A stretch of 64,000 nt of DNA from Rhodococcus sp. (in: high G+C Gram-positive bacteria). Lineage in GTDB: Bacteria; Actinomycetota; Actinomycetes; Mycobacteriales; Mycobacteriaceae. Position 1 is the stretch's first letter; every line of letters begins with the position of its first letter. Under the pieces are notes generated by a model, which did not search any database, had not been told where the DNA came from, and saw only the letters and a list, made by a program, of their open reading frames with translations. Both the position numbers and the translations under genes were made by a program. Positions 8,703 to 17,964 of the stretch are shown here, one piece after another. Location of the stretch: contig NZ_JAHFVG010000020.1 of the NCBI RefSeq assembly GCF_023264675.1, forward strand, positions 36,681 to 100,680. The letters are read 5' to 3'.

Positions 8703-9553
8703 GCTGATTTCTCTTGCAGTGGAACGTCGCCCATGACCTCGAATGTTTCGAACTCGAGATCCATGTCGGTGCGCGCGTCGTTGGTGCGACGGTCGGGACG
8801 AGGGATCGAGTTCTTGGCCAGCTTGCGGGCACGAACACGCTCGGTGAAGAGAGTGCGCAGCACGCGGAAGCCGTCGGAGAAGGTGCGCAGGTTGCTCTGG
8901 CCGTAGATGCGGGCCAGCTCGACACTGGGAACTTCCTGGATGCGGACGTCGGCTTCGGCGAAGCGGCAGTTGATGATGGTCTCGATCTCGAAACCATCGC
9001 CCCAGAGCATGTCGGCTTCGAGGCCTTCCTGGTCCACGGGAGGCAGATCCAGCACGGGCACCAGGTCGCGCCAGAACGCGTTGTAGCCGTAGCAGAGATC
9101 GGAGAACTTGGTGCCGAACAGTGTGTTGGCGACCAGGTGCAGGCCGCCGTTTCCTGCCCGACGAAGCGGGGTGATGTCGTGGCTACCGCCACCATCGGTG
9201 AAGCGGCTGCCCTTGGCGAAATCGGCGCCGGCGAGGAGTGCGTCGACGAAGCGAGGGATCTCGTCCGCGTCGGCCGAACCGTCGGCGTCGAACATCACGA
9301 TGATGTCGCCGGTTGCGGCTTCGAAGCCGCACGCGAGTGCGTTGCCTTTGCCCTTGCGGGTCTGCTTGATGATGCGGATGTCTCCGCGGATCTCGCGGGC
9401 TGCGTCGATGGTGCCGTCGACCGAGCCACCGTCGACGAGAACGAGCTCGTAGTCGTGTGACAGCAACGGGAGCACATGGCGCAGATTGGCAGCCTCGTTG
9501 AGTGTTGGGATGACGATGCTGATGCGCGGGTTATGGGATTTCAACATTTCCAT
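8699..9553 (-). CDS. Glycosyltransferase family 2, polyprenyl-phosphate-sugar type
   Basis: A GT-A-fold enzyme of about 284 residues. ISIVIPTLNEAANL, VLVDGGSVDGT, KGKGNALACGFE and MFDADGSADADEI follow the pattern of dolichyl/polyprenyl-phosphate mannose or glucose synthases, which build lipid-linked sugar donors for membrane GT-C enzymes. A large membrane protein that could use such a donor lies immediately upstream. The start is placed at MEMLKSHNPRIS because the fold begins there. The frame stays open for 44 codons upstream, to an ATG at 9685, and the extra sequence has no recognisable structure. Confidence 0.82.
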   Translation of the reverse strand: MEMLKSHNPRISIVIPTLNEAANLRHVLPLLSHDYELVLVDGGSVDGTIDAAREIRGDIRIIKQTRKGKGNALACGFEAATGDIIVMFDADGSADADEIPRFVDALLAGADFAKGSRFTDGGGSHDITPLRRAGNGGLHLVANTLFGTKFSDLCYGYNAFWRDLVPVLDLPPVDQEGLEADMLWGDGFEIETIINCRFAEADVRIQEVPSVELARIYGQSNLRTFSDGFRVLRTLFTERVRARKLAKNSIPRPDRRTNDARTDMDLEFETFEVMGDVPLQEKSA

Positions 9554-9772
9554 TCCAAACGGAGTAAGAGTGCAGTGACCGACTGATCTCGGAACGTCTG
9601 TGACGCGACCCCCGGCGGATCCACAGACTCCAGTTTCCCGCTCCCGGCTTCGGTAGCGAAATTCTGTTTTCTTCGACTGACTCATACCTTAAAAGAAGCC
9701 GTGAGATTGTCAAGCTGCAGTTAAACAAACCGGCAGAATGTTTGTGTTAGTCACGTCATACCTGTTGAACGT

Positions 9773-11947
9773 TTAATCTGCTGCGCGTTCGAACACAATG
9801 GTGTCCCTGTCCTGCGAATGCACTGACCAGGCAGGATTTGACCTGATCCACCGTTCGAACGTGTCCGCTGCGCCGTCCTTCATGAACCCGTAGTAGTTCA
9901 TCGCTTCGAGCGATTGACGGGTCAAAATCACGAAAGTCGGCGTGTTGCGTTGAGATGCTTCCCACTCCAAGGCTTCGAGTTGGGACGCCGTCGGGAACTC
10001 GAGCATGTACTCGGGCCCGTAGTAGTTCAGCGGCGCGTCGAACAACTCGTTCGCCTCGGCCTGGGCGACGTACTTCGCCGTCGAGCGGATCGGGTATCCC
10101 GCCGGATAGAGCATCGTGAAGGTCGTGCCGGGCGGATTCGCCTCGGACAGAGCGCGAGTGTTGTCGATCTGCACCTGATTCTCGATGATCAACGGCCACA
10201 GACCCACATAGCCCTGAAGGCCGAAGGTAGCTGCTCCGATGGTCCCGAGACCCGCGCAGGTGACCGCGACACGGGCCCCCAGTTTCCTGACGGTCGACCG
10301 CGATGCCGACGGCTGTGCATCGAGAGCGGCCAGCAGCATGGGTGCGATCAGAAGCACGCACCCGGGGATCGCATACAGGTAGACGCGGAAGATGGCCTCG
10401 CCGCCGTAACTCTGTCCCGCGAGCAAGGCGATCGAGCCGAAAGCCATCACCATCGGTGCCCAGAACGTCTTCTTGGTGCGCCAGGCGTAGACGATCGAGA
10501 TCATGGCGAGCCCGAAGACGCCGGCCGAGAGCGCACGGCAGATCAGTGAGGTGACCTGTTTCCCGAGAATGCCGGGCGTCTGCACGTTGCTGGCGGCATT
10601 TTCCACCGGGTCGAAACCGGAGAGCAGGCCGTACGGCGCCACGATGCTCAGCCGCGGATACAGATAGCCGAGCAGGATGATCGCCAACGGAAACATCAGC
10701 CACCACGGCTTGGCGCGTCGGGTCACCAGCAGAACGCCGGAAACGCCGAACAGCCAGTAGGGCGTGAGCTGATGTGTCGGGACGAGAGCGGCGAACGGAA
10801 TGAGCGCGAGGAAGCCCGTCACACGCAACTGCATCGACGCCATCAGCAGCACCATGAATCCGATGGCGAGCACGAAGCCGACTGCCTGCGGGGCGAAGTA
10901 GTCCTGGCCGACCCAGTTGACCAGTTCGGCGAGCATTGCCGCGGTCACCGCGACTCGTGGCCGCTGCTTGAGTACCCGCGCCAGGCTGTAGACGAACAAT
11001 GCGATGAGCACGTGCACGATGGGCGCGAAGATGTGGGCCATCGGAAGGATGCCGAAGTTGCTGACATCGCTGAACCACGCGGTGACGACGAAGAAACTCG
11101 GCCACTGCGAGTAGATGTCGATTCCGTTGGGCGGCAACGAGCCGAAGGACAGGATGTACTCGGAGATGGCGACGTGTTTGTACGTCCACTCGTACACGGG
11201 GGCGTCGGTGATGAAGGTGACGGTGAGTCGCTGGATCAGAATTGCAGCAGCCAGCGACGCGACCGCGATACGGAACTGATGCCGGCGAATCGCGAGGAGG
11301 AACGCCCCGACGACCAGTGCCATGCAGACCACGAGGATCGGACCGGTGCCCGCGGTCAGCAGTCCGAACTGCGAGTACCCGGCTTTCTCCAGACCGGGCA
11401 GCGACGGAAGCCACAGGACGATCGCGAGGGCAATCATCAGTCCGGCGACGTTGCGGCGCAAGTACTCTCGGTCCCACAGCGTCGTCCACATGCTCTGAGC
11501 GCGAGTGAGCAGGGTCGCCCGGGAGAACACGCGGCGGGCCCAAGACTTCCATGCGGTGAGGTCCGGCCATTCCTGATGCCTGCGGTACCAGAGCACCGAC
11601 GACCCGATCTGCACCGCAGCGACGATCGCGGTGATCCAGCGCGGAGACCACTGATATCCCCACATCGCTGCCGTGGTGACCAGGACGATGACCGAGATAC
11701 TCAGAATCGGGACGGCCGCCAGCCGTGCCCGCGGAGGTATGTAGATCCACGTCTGAATCGCCGAACCAGGACCGGCGAAGACCAGAACTCCCAGTAGGAC
11801 TGCGCGCACCGACGACGGGAGCGGAAGCATGGCCAGCATTCCGAGCACACCGGAGACGACGGCCAGATCGGCGAAGCGAATGTCGGGGAGCCTCGTGGAC
11901 GTCTCGCCGACGAGGCCGGTCCGGTAGTCAGTCGAGGACTGGCTCAC
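9773..11947 (-). CDS. Large polytopic membrane protein, GT-C-like
   Basis: A 724-residue integral membrane protein with roughly a dozen hydrophobic helices through residues 30-560, then a soluble C-terminal domain of about 150 residues. The layout (long polytopic N-part, periplasmic C-terminal domain, acidic pair TFITDAPVYEW in an early outer loop) is that of GT-C glycosyltransferases that use polyprenyl-phosphate sugars. I do not recognise a specific family signature. It overlaps the upstream GT2 gene by 20 bases and is followed, after an 87-220 base gap depending on the start used, by the polyprenyl-phosphate-sugar-type GT2. A role in glycan assembly or arabinan/mannan-like extension is inference. 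Confidence 0.7.
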   Translation of the reverse strand: MSQSSTDYRTGLVGETSTRLPDIRFADLAVVSGVLGMLAMLPLPSSVRAVLLGVLVFAGPGSAIQTWIYIPPRARLAAVPILSISVIVLVTTAAMWGYQWSPRWITAIVAAVQIGSSVLWYRRHQEWPDLTAWKSWARRVFSRATLLTRAQSMWTTLWDREYLRRNVAGLMIALAIVLWLPSLPGLEKAGYSQFGLLTAGTGPILVVCMALVVGAFLLAIRRHQFRIAVASLAAAILIQRLTVTFITDAPVYEWTYKHVAISEYILSFGSLPPNGIDIYSQWPSFFVVTAWFSDVSNFGILPMAHIFAPIVHVLIALFVYSLARVLKQRPRVAVTAAMLAELVNWVGQDYFAPQAVGFVLAIGFMVLLMASMQLRVTGFLALIPFAALVPTHQLTPYWLFGVSGVLLVTRRAKPWWLMFPLAIILLGYLYPRLSIVAPYGLLSGFDPVENAASNVQTPGILGKQVTSLICRALSAGVFGLAMISIVYAWRTKKTFWAPMVMAFGSIALLAGQSYGGEAIFRVYLYAIPGCVLLIAPMLLAALDAQPSASRSTVRKLGARVAVTCAGLGTIGAATFGLQGYVGLWPLIIENQVQIDNTRALSEANPPGTTFTMLYPAGYPIRSTAKYVAQAEANELFDAPLNYYGPEYMLEFPTASQLEALEWEASQRNTPTFVILTRQSLEAMNYYGFMKDGAADTFERWIRSNPAWSVHSQDRDTIVFERAAD

Positions 11948-13211
11948 GGCTCACCTCCAACAGCGGCATACGGACACGTCCCTCGCGTCGGCTCCGGCGT
12001 AGCGCACCCGGACCCTTCGCGATGGACAGCAGTTCCATGCGGCCGATGCCGTCGGGTAGATCGGCGGCCAGATCGTCGGGAGGCGATGCCACCTTGCTCA
12101 TCTTCGCGGACAGTCGGACAGCGCTTCCGGCGCGCCGAACCGCGACGCGAAGAGCGAGCGTCGCCGACGCCCTGTCGGTCGCCACCGTGGCCAGCCATGC
12201 GCCGAGACCGAGGCCGTACCCGCGAGCCTGAACGGCGAGTGCATCGGAGTCGTCGCGATGGCGATGCCAGACGATGGAGGCAGGCTCGTACACGAGTTTG
12301 TCGCCTGCCATCAGTACACGGAAGAACATGTCGAGGTCTTCGCCTCCGTTGGTCGGAGAGCCGACGCCGAGGGCTTCGTCGAAACCGCCGAGATCGAACA
12401 TCCGGTCGCGGCGAACCGCGAAGTTGGCTCCCGTCCCGTACATACCGACCTGGAACGGAAACAGCGGCACGTCGGCGGGCGGATTCGCGAGATCGTAGAT
12501 GCGTGGGGTGACCGAGCTGGCCCAACCGACCCGACGATCGAAGTAGGCCTGCGCCTGGGTGCGTATCTCACCGCTCGGGACGATGCCCGATACGCAGGTC
12601 ACCTGCGCGTCCCGCGAGAATCCCCTGGCGACGGCATCCAGCCATCGAGCGTCGACGGCGACGTCGTCGTCGGTGAACGCGACGATGGCGTGGCGCGCGG
12701 CACGTAAGCCGGTGTTGCGTGCTCGCGAGAGGCCGGCGATCGGCTCCGACACCACCCGCACGCGCGGATCGGTGAGTGCCTCCACGTAGTCGACGGTCGC
12801 ACTCGTCGTCGAGGCGTTGTCGACGACGACCACCTCGAAATCGGGGTAGTCCACTGCCAGCACCGACGCCAATGCGCCGCGCAGGTGATCGATCCGGTCC
12901 TTCGTACACACGACAACGGTGATCGGTGGCTGCGCACCCGTGCCCTCGGGCAGTGCGTCGGAGTCGGTAACCTCCAACCGGCGGACCGCGTCGATCAGAT
13001 CGTCCGCCGACACCGCCAGGTCGACGATGGGCAACTCGACGAAGCCGAGAGGATCCATTCCGCGCCTGATCAACAGCCGAGCGCGTGCGTATCCCTCGGC
13101 GTCGGTGAGTGCGAGCGATTCGGGCATCTCCACCTCGATGTCGACGTCGCCGATCCAGACTGCGCCGTCCCACTCGGGTGACTTCAGTCTGGGGAGTGCG
13201 GGCTTCAACAC
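11928..13211 (-). CDS. Glycosyltransferase family 2
   Basis: A 427-residue enzyme. The chosen start is the GTG giving MLKPALPRLKSPEW, because GAAAGGA lies eight bases upstream; the open frame extends further but would run into the GH16 gene. An N-terminal region of about 110 residues (WIGDVDIEVEMPES) precedes the GT-A domain. That domain shows ITVVVCTKDRIDHL, VVVDNAST, GLSRARNTGL and FTDDDVAVD (the DxD metal site). GEDLDMFFR is the downstream ED motif. The architecture of a short N-terminal domain plus GT2 is common in actinobacterial polysaccharide loci. The sugar is unknown. Confidence 0.85.
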   Translation of the reverse strand: MLKPALPRLKSPEWDGAVWIGDVDIEVEMPESLALTDAEGYARARLLIRRGMDPLGFVELPIVDLAVSADDLIDAVRRLEVTDSDALPEGTGAQPPITVVVCTKDRIDHLRGALASVLAVDYPDFEVVVVDNASTTSATVDYVEALTDPRVRVVSEPIAGLSRARNTGLRAARHAIVAFTDDDVAVDARWLDAVARGFSRDAQVTCVSGIVPSGEIRTQAQAYFDRRVGWASSVTPRIYDLANPPADVPLFPFQVGMYGTGANFAVRRDRMFDLGGFDEALGVGSPTNGGEDLDMFFRVLMAGDKLVYEPASIVWHRHRDDSDALAVQARGYGLGLGAWLATVATDRASATLALRVAVRRAGSAVRLSAKMSKVASPPDDLAADLPDGIGRMELLSIAKGPGALRRSRREGRVRMPLLEVSREPVLD

Positions 13212-13287
13212 GGGTAGATCCTTTCGGTACAACACGTTCGATCGAGCAGGGTCTTCGCGGCCGTGCAGGCACGGCCATCGCGCTTGG

Positions 13288-14214
13288 TCAGTCGGCGCGG
13301 TAACGAACCCAGTCGACGGACATCGTTGCGGGGAACTTCGTCTCCGCGGTGGTCGGTCCCGGCCAGTCACCGGCGACAGCGACGTTGAACAGGAGGTAGA
13401 ACGGCTTGTCGAACACCCAGTATTCGGAGCCGTCGGTCAGATCGGCCGGTGTGACCGTCTGGAACACGGTGTCGTCCATGCCGGTGACGACTTTGCCGGG
13501 AGATCGCTCTACCCAGTAGGTGTGGTAATCGTCGGAGAGCGGAGCCGCAGGCATTCCAGCGCTCTGCACTTTCTGGCTGGTCAGGCTGTCGGGCTGCGGT
13601 GCATGGATGCCGGTGTGATAGTTGTCGGCAGCGTTCAGCGTCTCGATGACGTCGATCTCGCCCGAGATGGGCCAGCCGACGGACTCGATGTCGGAACCGA
13701 GCAACCAGAACGCCGGATGCAGTCCCTGGCCTGCGGGCATCTTGATGCGTGCCTCGACGCGGCCGTAGGTGAACTCGAACTTGTCCTTGGTGGTCACCCG
13801 CGCCGAGGTGTAGCCGTCGGCGGTGCTGAGCGCCGAGACCGAGAGGTTGCCCGACCCGTCCTGGTAGGCGTTGGAGCGGTCGTCGGTGTAGTTCTGCTTC
13901 TCGTTGTTGCCCCACCCCGTCTGGCCGGTGTCGAAGCTCCACTTGTCCGAATCGAGCGCCGAACCCTTGGAACCGTCGAACTGGTCGTAGACGGTGTAGT
14001 CGTCGGCCGCCTCGTCGGAGACCGCAGCGTTAGGCGTGCTCGGGGCAGGCTCGGGCCAGAACTGGCGATATGCCACGAACCCCGATGCCGCGAACGTCGC
14101 CGCCACGACGAGGGTGCCGAGCACTCGCGGCCACATCGAGCGTTTCGGGGGTCGAAACGTACCGGGTGACGGAAGCCTCGGTACCTCGACCGTGCCGTGA
14201 TCGCGGTGTGTCAT
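13288..14214 (-). CDS. Glycoside hydrolase family 16, membrane-anchored
   Basis: A 308-residue beta-jelly-roll hydrolase that cuts or transglycosylates beta-1,3/1,4-glucans or galactans. One helix at about 29-46 anchors it with the catalytic domain outside. The family motif E-I-D-V-x-E is intact (GEIDVIET, Glu186 nucleophile, Asp188, Glu191 acid/base). GRVEARIKMPAGQGLHPAFW and the YHTYWVE strand are also characteristic. In operons with glycosyltransferases and a flippase, such enzymes act on the exported polymer to set its length. Its ATG overlaps the stop of the DUF998 gene. Confidence 0.9.
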   Translation of the reverse strand: MTHRDHGTVEVPRLPSPGTFRPPKRSMWPRVLGTLVVAATFAASGFVAYRQFWPEPAPSTPNAAVSDEAADDYTVYDQFDGSKGSALDSDKWSFDTGQTGWGNNEKQNYTDDRSNAYQDGSGNLSVSALSTADGYTSARVTTKDKFEFTYGRVEARIKMPAGQGLHPAFWLLGSDIESVGWPISGEIDVIETLNAADNYHTGIHAPQPDSLTSQKVQSAGMPAAPLSDDYHTYWVERSPGKVVTGMDDTVFQTVTPADLTDGSEYWVFDKPFYLLFNVAVAGDWPGPTTAETKFPATMSVDWVRYRAD

Positions 14215-14939
14215 CGAGTCCCGTTGTCATCTGAGCTGCCGGTACCTGCAGCGCTCTGCAGATGGGACGCCATTTTTCGTGCCGTCGATCGATGCGCGAC
14301 GGCCAATACGACGGTGGCGACGAGAAGTGAGTAGACGACGGTTCGCTCGATCACGCCGATACCGACGCCGAGATCGTGACCACCGATGAAGAGCAGTGAT
14401 CCGACGAGACCGAGGACACCGAGCGACGTCACGACGATTCTCACCGGGGTACCGAGCGTGGGGTGACCGCCCGCGACGATCATGCCGAGCGATCCGACGA
14501 CGAACATGACGGTGGCGCCGAGCGAGTGGATCGGATAGTCGATTCCCTGGTTGACGGTCCCTGCCACGAACGCGCCGCCACCGGCGACAGCCAGGAGTGC
14601 ACCGCCGCGCACGTCGAGCACACCGGTGACCATCCAGGCGAGAACGGCCACGATCAGCGCGACGCCGAAGAGTGCGATCGAGGCGTCGGCGAGAACGTAG
14701 AGCTTGCTGCACGGCCAGTTGCCGGTCGGCCCGCAGAACGCAACTCCGAGCTCGCTGATGAAGTTGGTTCGGTAGCTGTAGAGCCCTCGCCAGGTTGCCG
14801 ACACCACGAACTCGAAGACCAAGAGCTGAACAACCGAGATTCCGGCCCAGTACCCGATCTTTGCCCACAGCGACGCATCGGGACCTGTGGTCGGGTTTCC
14901 CTTCAGTGCCGCTCGTGCCTGGTGAAGATGAGTGCTCAT
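14211..14939 (-). CDS. DUF998 integral membrane protein
   Basis: A 242-residue protein with about six transmembrane helices. The sequence YRTNFISELGVAFCGP, the Cys-containing loop and the central GGAFVAGTVNQG fit DUF998, a family without a proven reaction found in actinobacteria. It overlaps both neighbours by four bases, between the GH16 hydrolase and the acyltransferase, so it is certainly part of the operon. A role in exporting or modifying the glycan is inferred from position only. Confidence 0.8.
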   Translation of the reverse strand: MSTHLHQARAALKGNPTTGPDASLWAKIGYWAGISVVQLLVFEFVVSATWRGLYSYRTNFISELGVAFCGPTGNWPCSKLYVLADASIALFGVALIVAVLAWMVTGVLDVRGGALLAVAGGGAFVAGTVNQGIDYPIHSLGATVMFVVGSLGMIVAGGHPTLGTPVRIVVTSLGVLGLVGSLLFIGGHDLGVGIGVIERTVVYSLLVATVVLAVAHRSTARKMASHLQSAAGTGSSDDNGTR

Positions 14940-16213
14940 CGTGACAACTCCTGAGGGGCGAGCAGCGCTATCGGATCCAACATTGCGAGGTCGATCGCGG
15001 CCTGAACTGCGTCGTGATCGAAGAAATTATCGTGGAATGTTGCAGTGACATGGAAGACGTCGCGAATCCGCAGGGAAGTGACGACGATCGATTGCGGGAG
15101 CGACGGCTCACTCAAAGGATAGAAGACACATTTGTCCGGCTGCTCCGACCAGGCGATATTCTCGACCTGTCTGATGCGACCGATGTCGGAGAACGTTATT
15201 TCGGCGTCCGCGGTTGCGGGCGCGGTGGTGGCTCGGATGGACGGAATTGCCGACCTCGTCTTGAAGTAGCGCATCGCACTGAGCGCTCCGGCGGCGAGCG
15301 GTCGTCCCTTGTCGATGGCGTGCGTGACCGATCCGTGCAGTGCCGCCGGGGACGTCGGGTCGATCCCGTGGAAGTCGATGCCCACGGCGAAATTCCCCAG
15401 CACGACGCCTTCGGTGCGGAGATAGCGTCGACAGTCGAAGAGAAAGCTGGCCGAGTAGGACGTGGAAATGCCGCTGAGGGACAACGACTTCGCGACGGCT
15501 GCACTGAGCATGGACGTGATCGAGACCTCGGGGAGGTTCTCGGCGCGCCAGGCACTGAGTGCGCTCGGGGTTCCGATTCTCGAGGTCGCGACGGCGACGG
15601 CGGGAGAAGGTGACCACGGGATGCGCGATACCTCCATGGGTGCCAGCGCCGGGGAAACGAGTTCGGGCGGAGCCGTCCGCAGTCGGCCGTAGACGACGTC
15701 GACGACCTTGCGGGGGTTGTGCATCATCCACCCTGCCAGCGCGCGCGGAAGCGGATTCCGCATCGCGCGGGCGGTGGCCCACGACGGCAGCGGCGGACTG
15801 GGGTCAGGGTCTCCGAGGTAGGCGAACAGTTCCACCGGCAGAACCGCGTCGCTGAACCCGTGCGAGAGATCGAGGAGCAGGTACTCGCCGGCGAGGCGAG
15901 CACGAAGCGGTACTTCCGAAGACGCAGTCCGCGATAGTTCGACCAGCCGTTCCTTCACCTGCGCTGCGCCGATCGGAGCAACCGCGATCACGTCTTCGCA
16001 CACGAGGTCCGGACGGTACTGCCACTTCGGGGAGAACGGGGTCACTCGCAGACCGACCCGCGCCGACGCACCGGCAGACGCCAACGCCGACAGGCGCGCT
16101 CGCACGCGTTCGATACCACCGAAGTCCGCCGGACCGAGACCGCAGATGATTCGGGTATCGGACCTCAACATGTCCATGGCACTTGCCTTGTACGTGACGG
16201 TCGATGAACTCAT
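14936..16213 (-). CDS. Condensation-domain/PapA-like acyltransferase
   Basis: A 425-residue protein related to the chloramphenicol-acetyltransferase/condensation superfamily. The start MSSSTVTYKASAMDM overlaps the flippase stop (ATGA). The active-site region LLLDLSHGFSDAVLP is a variant of the HHxxxDG motif with a single His and the Asp kept. The later SFLFDCRRYL matches the family's DFGWG/DxRR-like latch region. Such enzymes transfer acyl groups from a carrier protein or CoA to hydroxyls or amines. In this operon, with a carrier protein, it is the second candidate (besides DUF1839) for moving the carrier-bound group to the glycan. Loss of the first His and of the Gly is noted. Confidence 0.75.
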   Translation of the reverse strand: MSSSTVTYKASAMDMLRSDTRIICGLGPADFGGIERVRARLSALASAGASARVGLRVTPFSPKWQYRPDLVCEDVIAVAPIGAAQVKERLVELSRTASSEVPLRARLAGEYLLLDLSHGFSDAVLPVELFAYLGDPDPSPPLPSWATARAMRNPLPRALAGWMMHNPRKVVDVVYGRLRTAPPELVSPALAPMEVSRIPWSPSPAVAVATSRIGTPSALSAWRAENLPEVSITSMLSAAVAKSLSLSGISTSYSASFLFDCRRYLRTEGVVLGNFAVGIDFHGIDPTSPAALHGSVTHAIDKGRPLAAGALSAMRYFKTRSAIPSIRATTAPATADAEITFSDIGRIRQVENIAWSEQPDKCVFYPLSEPSLPQSIVVTSLRIRDVFHVTATFHDNFFDHDAVQAAIDLAMLDPIALLAPQELSR

Positions 16214-17964
16214 GGGGTGCCTCTTCCCGGTGCGGGTGAGCGGTAGTGAGCAGCACTGTAAGGAGCAGCACTGTAGGGAGCAGGGCTGTAGGGCGCTTGG
16301 CCATAGGGCGCAGGGCGGTAGGGCTGGTTGCTTGCCGCGTGGCCCGGTTCGGCCCGACTGTGCCGTGGGCCAGTGCGAATGCTGTGCGCCCCGGCGCTGC
16401 TGTACTCGCGTGAGTAATCGACCTCGGCCGGCCACGACGCGCCGCCGCGGCCAGGCGGCGGTGTCGACGGCGCAGGCGGAAACGGGTCGTCGTCATCGTC
16501 ATCGGACGGCGGCTGCTCGTGCCCACGCGCCGACAGTTCCCTGATCCAGCGGATCAGCGGCACGATCAACACGATCGCACCGAATGCTTCGGCGGCGAGA
16601 TAGGCCCACCCCACGGCCGCGATGCCGAGTGTCGACGACAGCGCGACCGACCCGACGATGATGATCGCCGTCGCGACAACCTGAACGACCACCGCGAGTT
16701 TCATGCGTCGCTGCACGCGAGCGAGCCCGTCGTAGAGGGAACCGACGACGGACAGCGGGATGGTGATCGCCGCGAGATGGACGATGATGGTGCCGTTTTC
16801 GCGGTATTCCTCGCCCACGATTCCCAGCCCGAAGGGAGCGAGGAACGCGAGAAAGAACGATCCGCCGAGCGCCACGATGCAGACCATCGTCATGAAGCGC
16901 TTGGTCAACCGGTTGAACTGCTCGGGATTCGCTGCCACCTCCGCGACGAACGGTCCGACCAACACGCTGATGAGAATGTAGAGGGCACTGACGATCGACC
17001 AGGTCAGCGAGAAGTACGCGTTGTCGGCCGCGCCGAGGGTGGCAACGACGATCATCGGAACCAGCAGCGGAGCAAGCGAACCCAGTGCAGTGATTCCGTA
17101 GGCCGATCCGAAGTAGGACCACAGTTCGCGTTTCGGCGGCAGGTCGGGGGGCAGTTGGTAGCGCGGTTCGGTACGAAGGTTGCGCAGGATCGCTCGCAGG
17201 ACGACCACCGAAGCGATGACCGCGGGCACTGCCCACGCCGCGATGATCGAGGTGCTGCGCTCCGTCGCGAACAACGCGATGAGCAGAACGAATTTCACCA
17301 CGGCGTGGAACACGTTCTTGCCCGCCGCCCAGCGCGCGACACCGAGCCCGGAGGAGGTCTGATCCTGCAGGGCGAACACTGCGAGGACAGCCACGAACGC
17401 CGGAAACGTCACGACCTCGGCGGTGCTGGTGAACATCTTGTCGGTGGGCGCCACCAGCAGGAACCCGCATCCGAGAAGGAAAGCGAAGCACGTGACCGTC
17501 AGATATCCGCGGACGACGAACGAGCGTGCCAACCATCCCGATACCGGCAGGAAGCGCTCGAACATCGATCCGAGGCTCAGATTCGACAACGTCGAGAGCA
17601 TCACCGCCGAGGTGATGACGGCCGAGGCGCTGCCCACCTCGGCCACCGGGTACAGCCGACCTGCCGCTGCCCAGAACAACAGTCCGAGTGCGCCGGTCAC
17701 CACGGTCGAAAGCATCAAAGCCAAGGAGTTGAGCGCGAGGTTCCGATCGGACGACTTCTGGTCCGGCGAGCCCTCGTCCGTGCCTGTCGGCTCGGGTTCC
17801 ACGGCGACGGCCGCGTACTGCGGGCGCTCGGCCTGAACCTTCTGGATCGGCATCGTGTGCGACATGAGGCCCATGTCCCAACGAACCGGCTCGAGTGGAT
17901 ACCACTCGAGCCGTTCCAGATTGTGGTGCCGGGGAGGCGCTACCTTGGGCGCGCGATGCTTCAC
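16210..17964 (-). CDS. Polysaccharide flippase (MATE/MurJ-Wzx superfamily) with repeat tail
   Basis: A 584-residue protein. Residues about 75-500 carry twelve or more hydrophobic helices in the arrangement of Wzx/MurJ-type lipid-linked oligosaccharide flippases, starting LALNSLALMLSTVVTGALGLLFW. About 70 residues before the first helix are cytoplasmic. After the last helix come a run of six Asp and a Pro/Ala/Tyr-rich tail of short repeats of the form APYS. It would move the lipid-linked glycan unit across the membrane. It overlaps its downstream neighbour by four bases and shares four bases with the end of the hydrolase gene upstream. Confidence 0.85.
   Translation of the reverse strand: MKHRAPKVAPPRHHNLERLEWYPLEPVRWDMGLMSHTMPIQKVQAERPQYAAVAVEPEPTGTDEGSPDQKSSDRNLALNSLALMLSTVVTGALGLLFWAAAGRLYPVAEVGSASAVITSAVMLSTLSNLSLGSMFERFLPVSGWLARSFVVRGYLTVTCFAFLLGCGFLLVAPTDKMFTSTAEVVTFPAFVAVLAVFALQDQTSSGLGVARWAAGKNVFHAVVKFVLLIALFATERSTSIIAAWAVPAVIASVVVLRAILRNLRTEPRYQLPPDLPPKRELWSYFGSAYGITALGSLAPLLVPMIVVATLGAADNAYFSLTWSIVSALYILISVLVGPFVAEVAANPEQFNRLTKRFMTMVCIVALGGSFFLAFLAPFGLGIVGEEYRENGTIIVHLAAITIPLSVVGSLYDGLARVQRRMKLAVVVQVVATAIIIVGSVALSSTLGIAAVGWAYLAAEAFGAIVLIVPLIRWIRELSARGHEQPPSDDDDDDPFPPAPSTPPPGRGGASWPAEVDYSREYSSAGAHSIRTGPRHSRAEPGHAASNQPYRPAPYGQAPYSPAPYSAAPYSAAHYRSPAPGRGTP
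16240..16335 (+). repeat. Tandem repeat coding the flippase tail
   Basis: Degenerate 15-base units, clearest as GAGCAGCACTGTA and GAGCAGGGCTGTAG, run in tandem within the 3' end of the flippase gene. On the coding strand they give repeated PY-x-x-A units. Unit identity is higher than in the surrounding sequence, so length variation between strains is likely. Confidence 0.7.

Noticed and set aside
9756..11750. 664-codon second minus-strand frame overlapping the large membrane protein
   Set aside because: Arg/His-rich, no hydrophobic helices; the frame with membrane helices and correct operon overlaps is the real one.
16240..16335. Possible CRISPR-like repeat array
   Set aside because: Units are about 15 bases, contiguous, without spacers, and code a protein tail.
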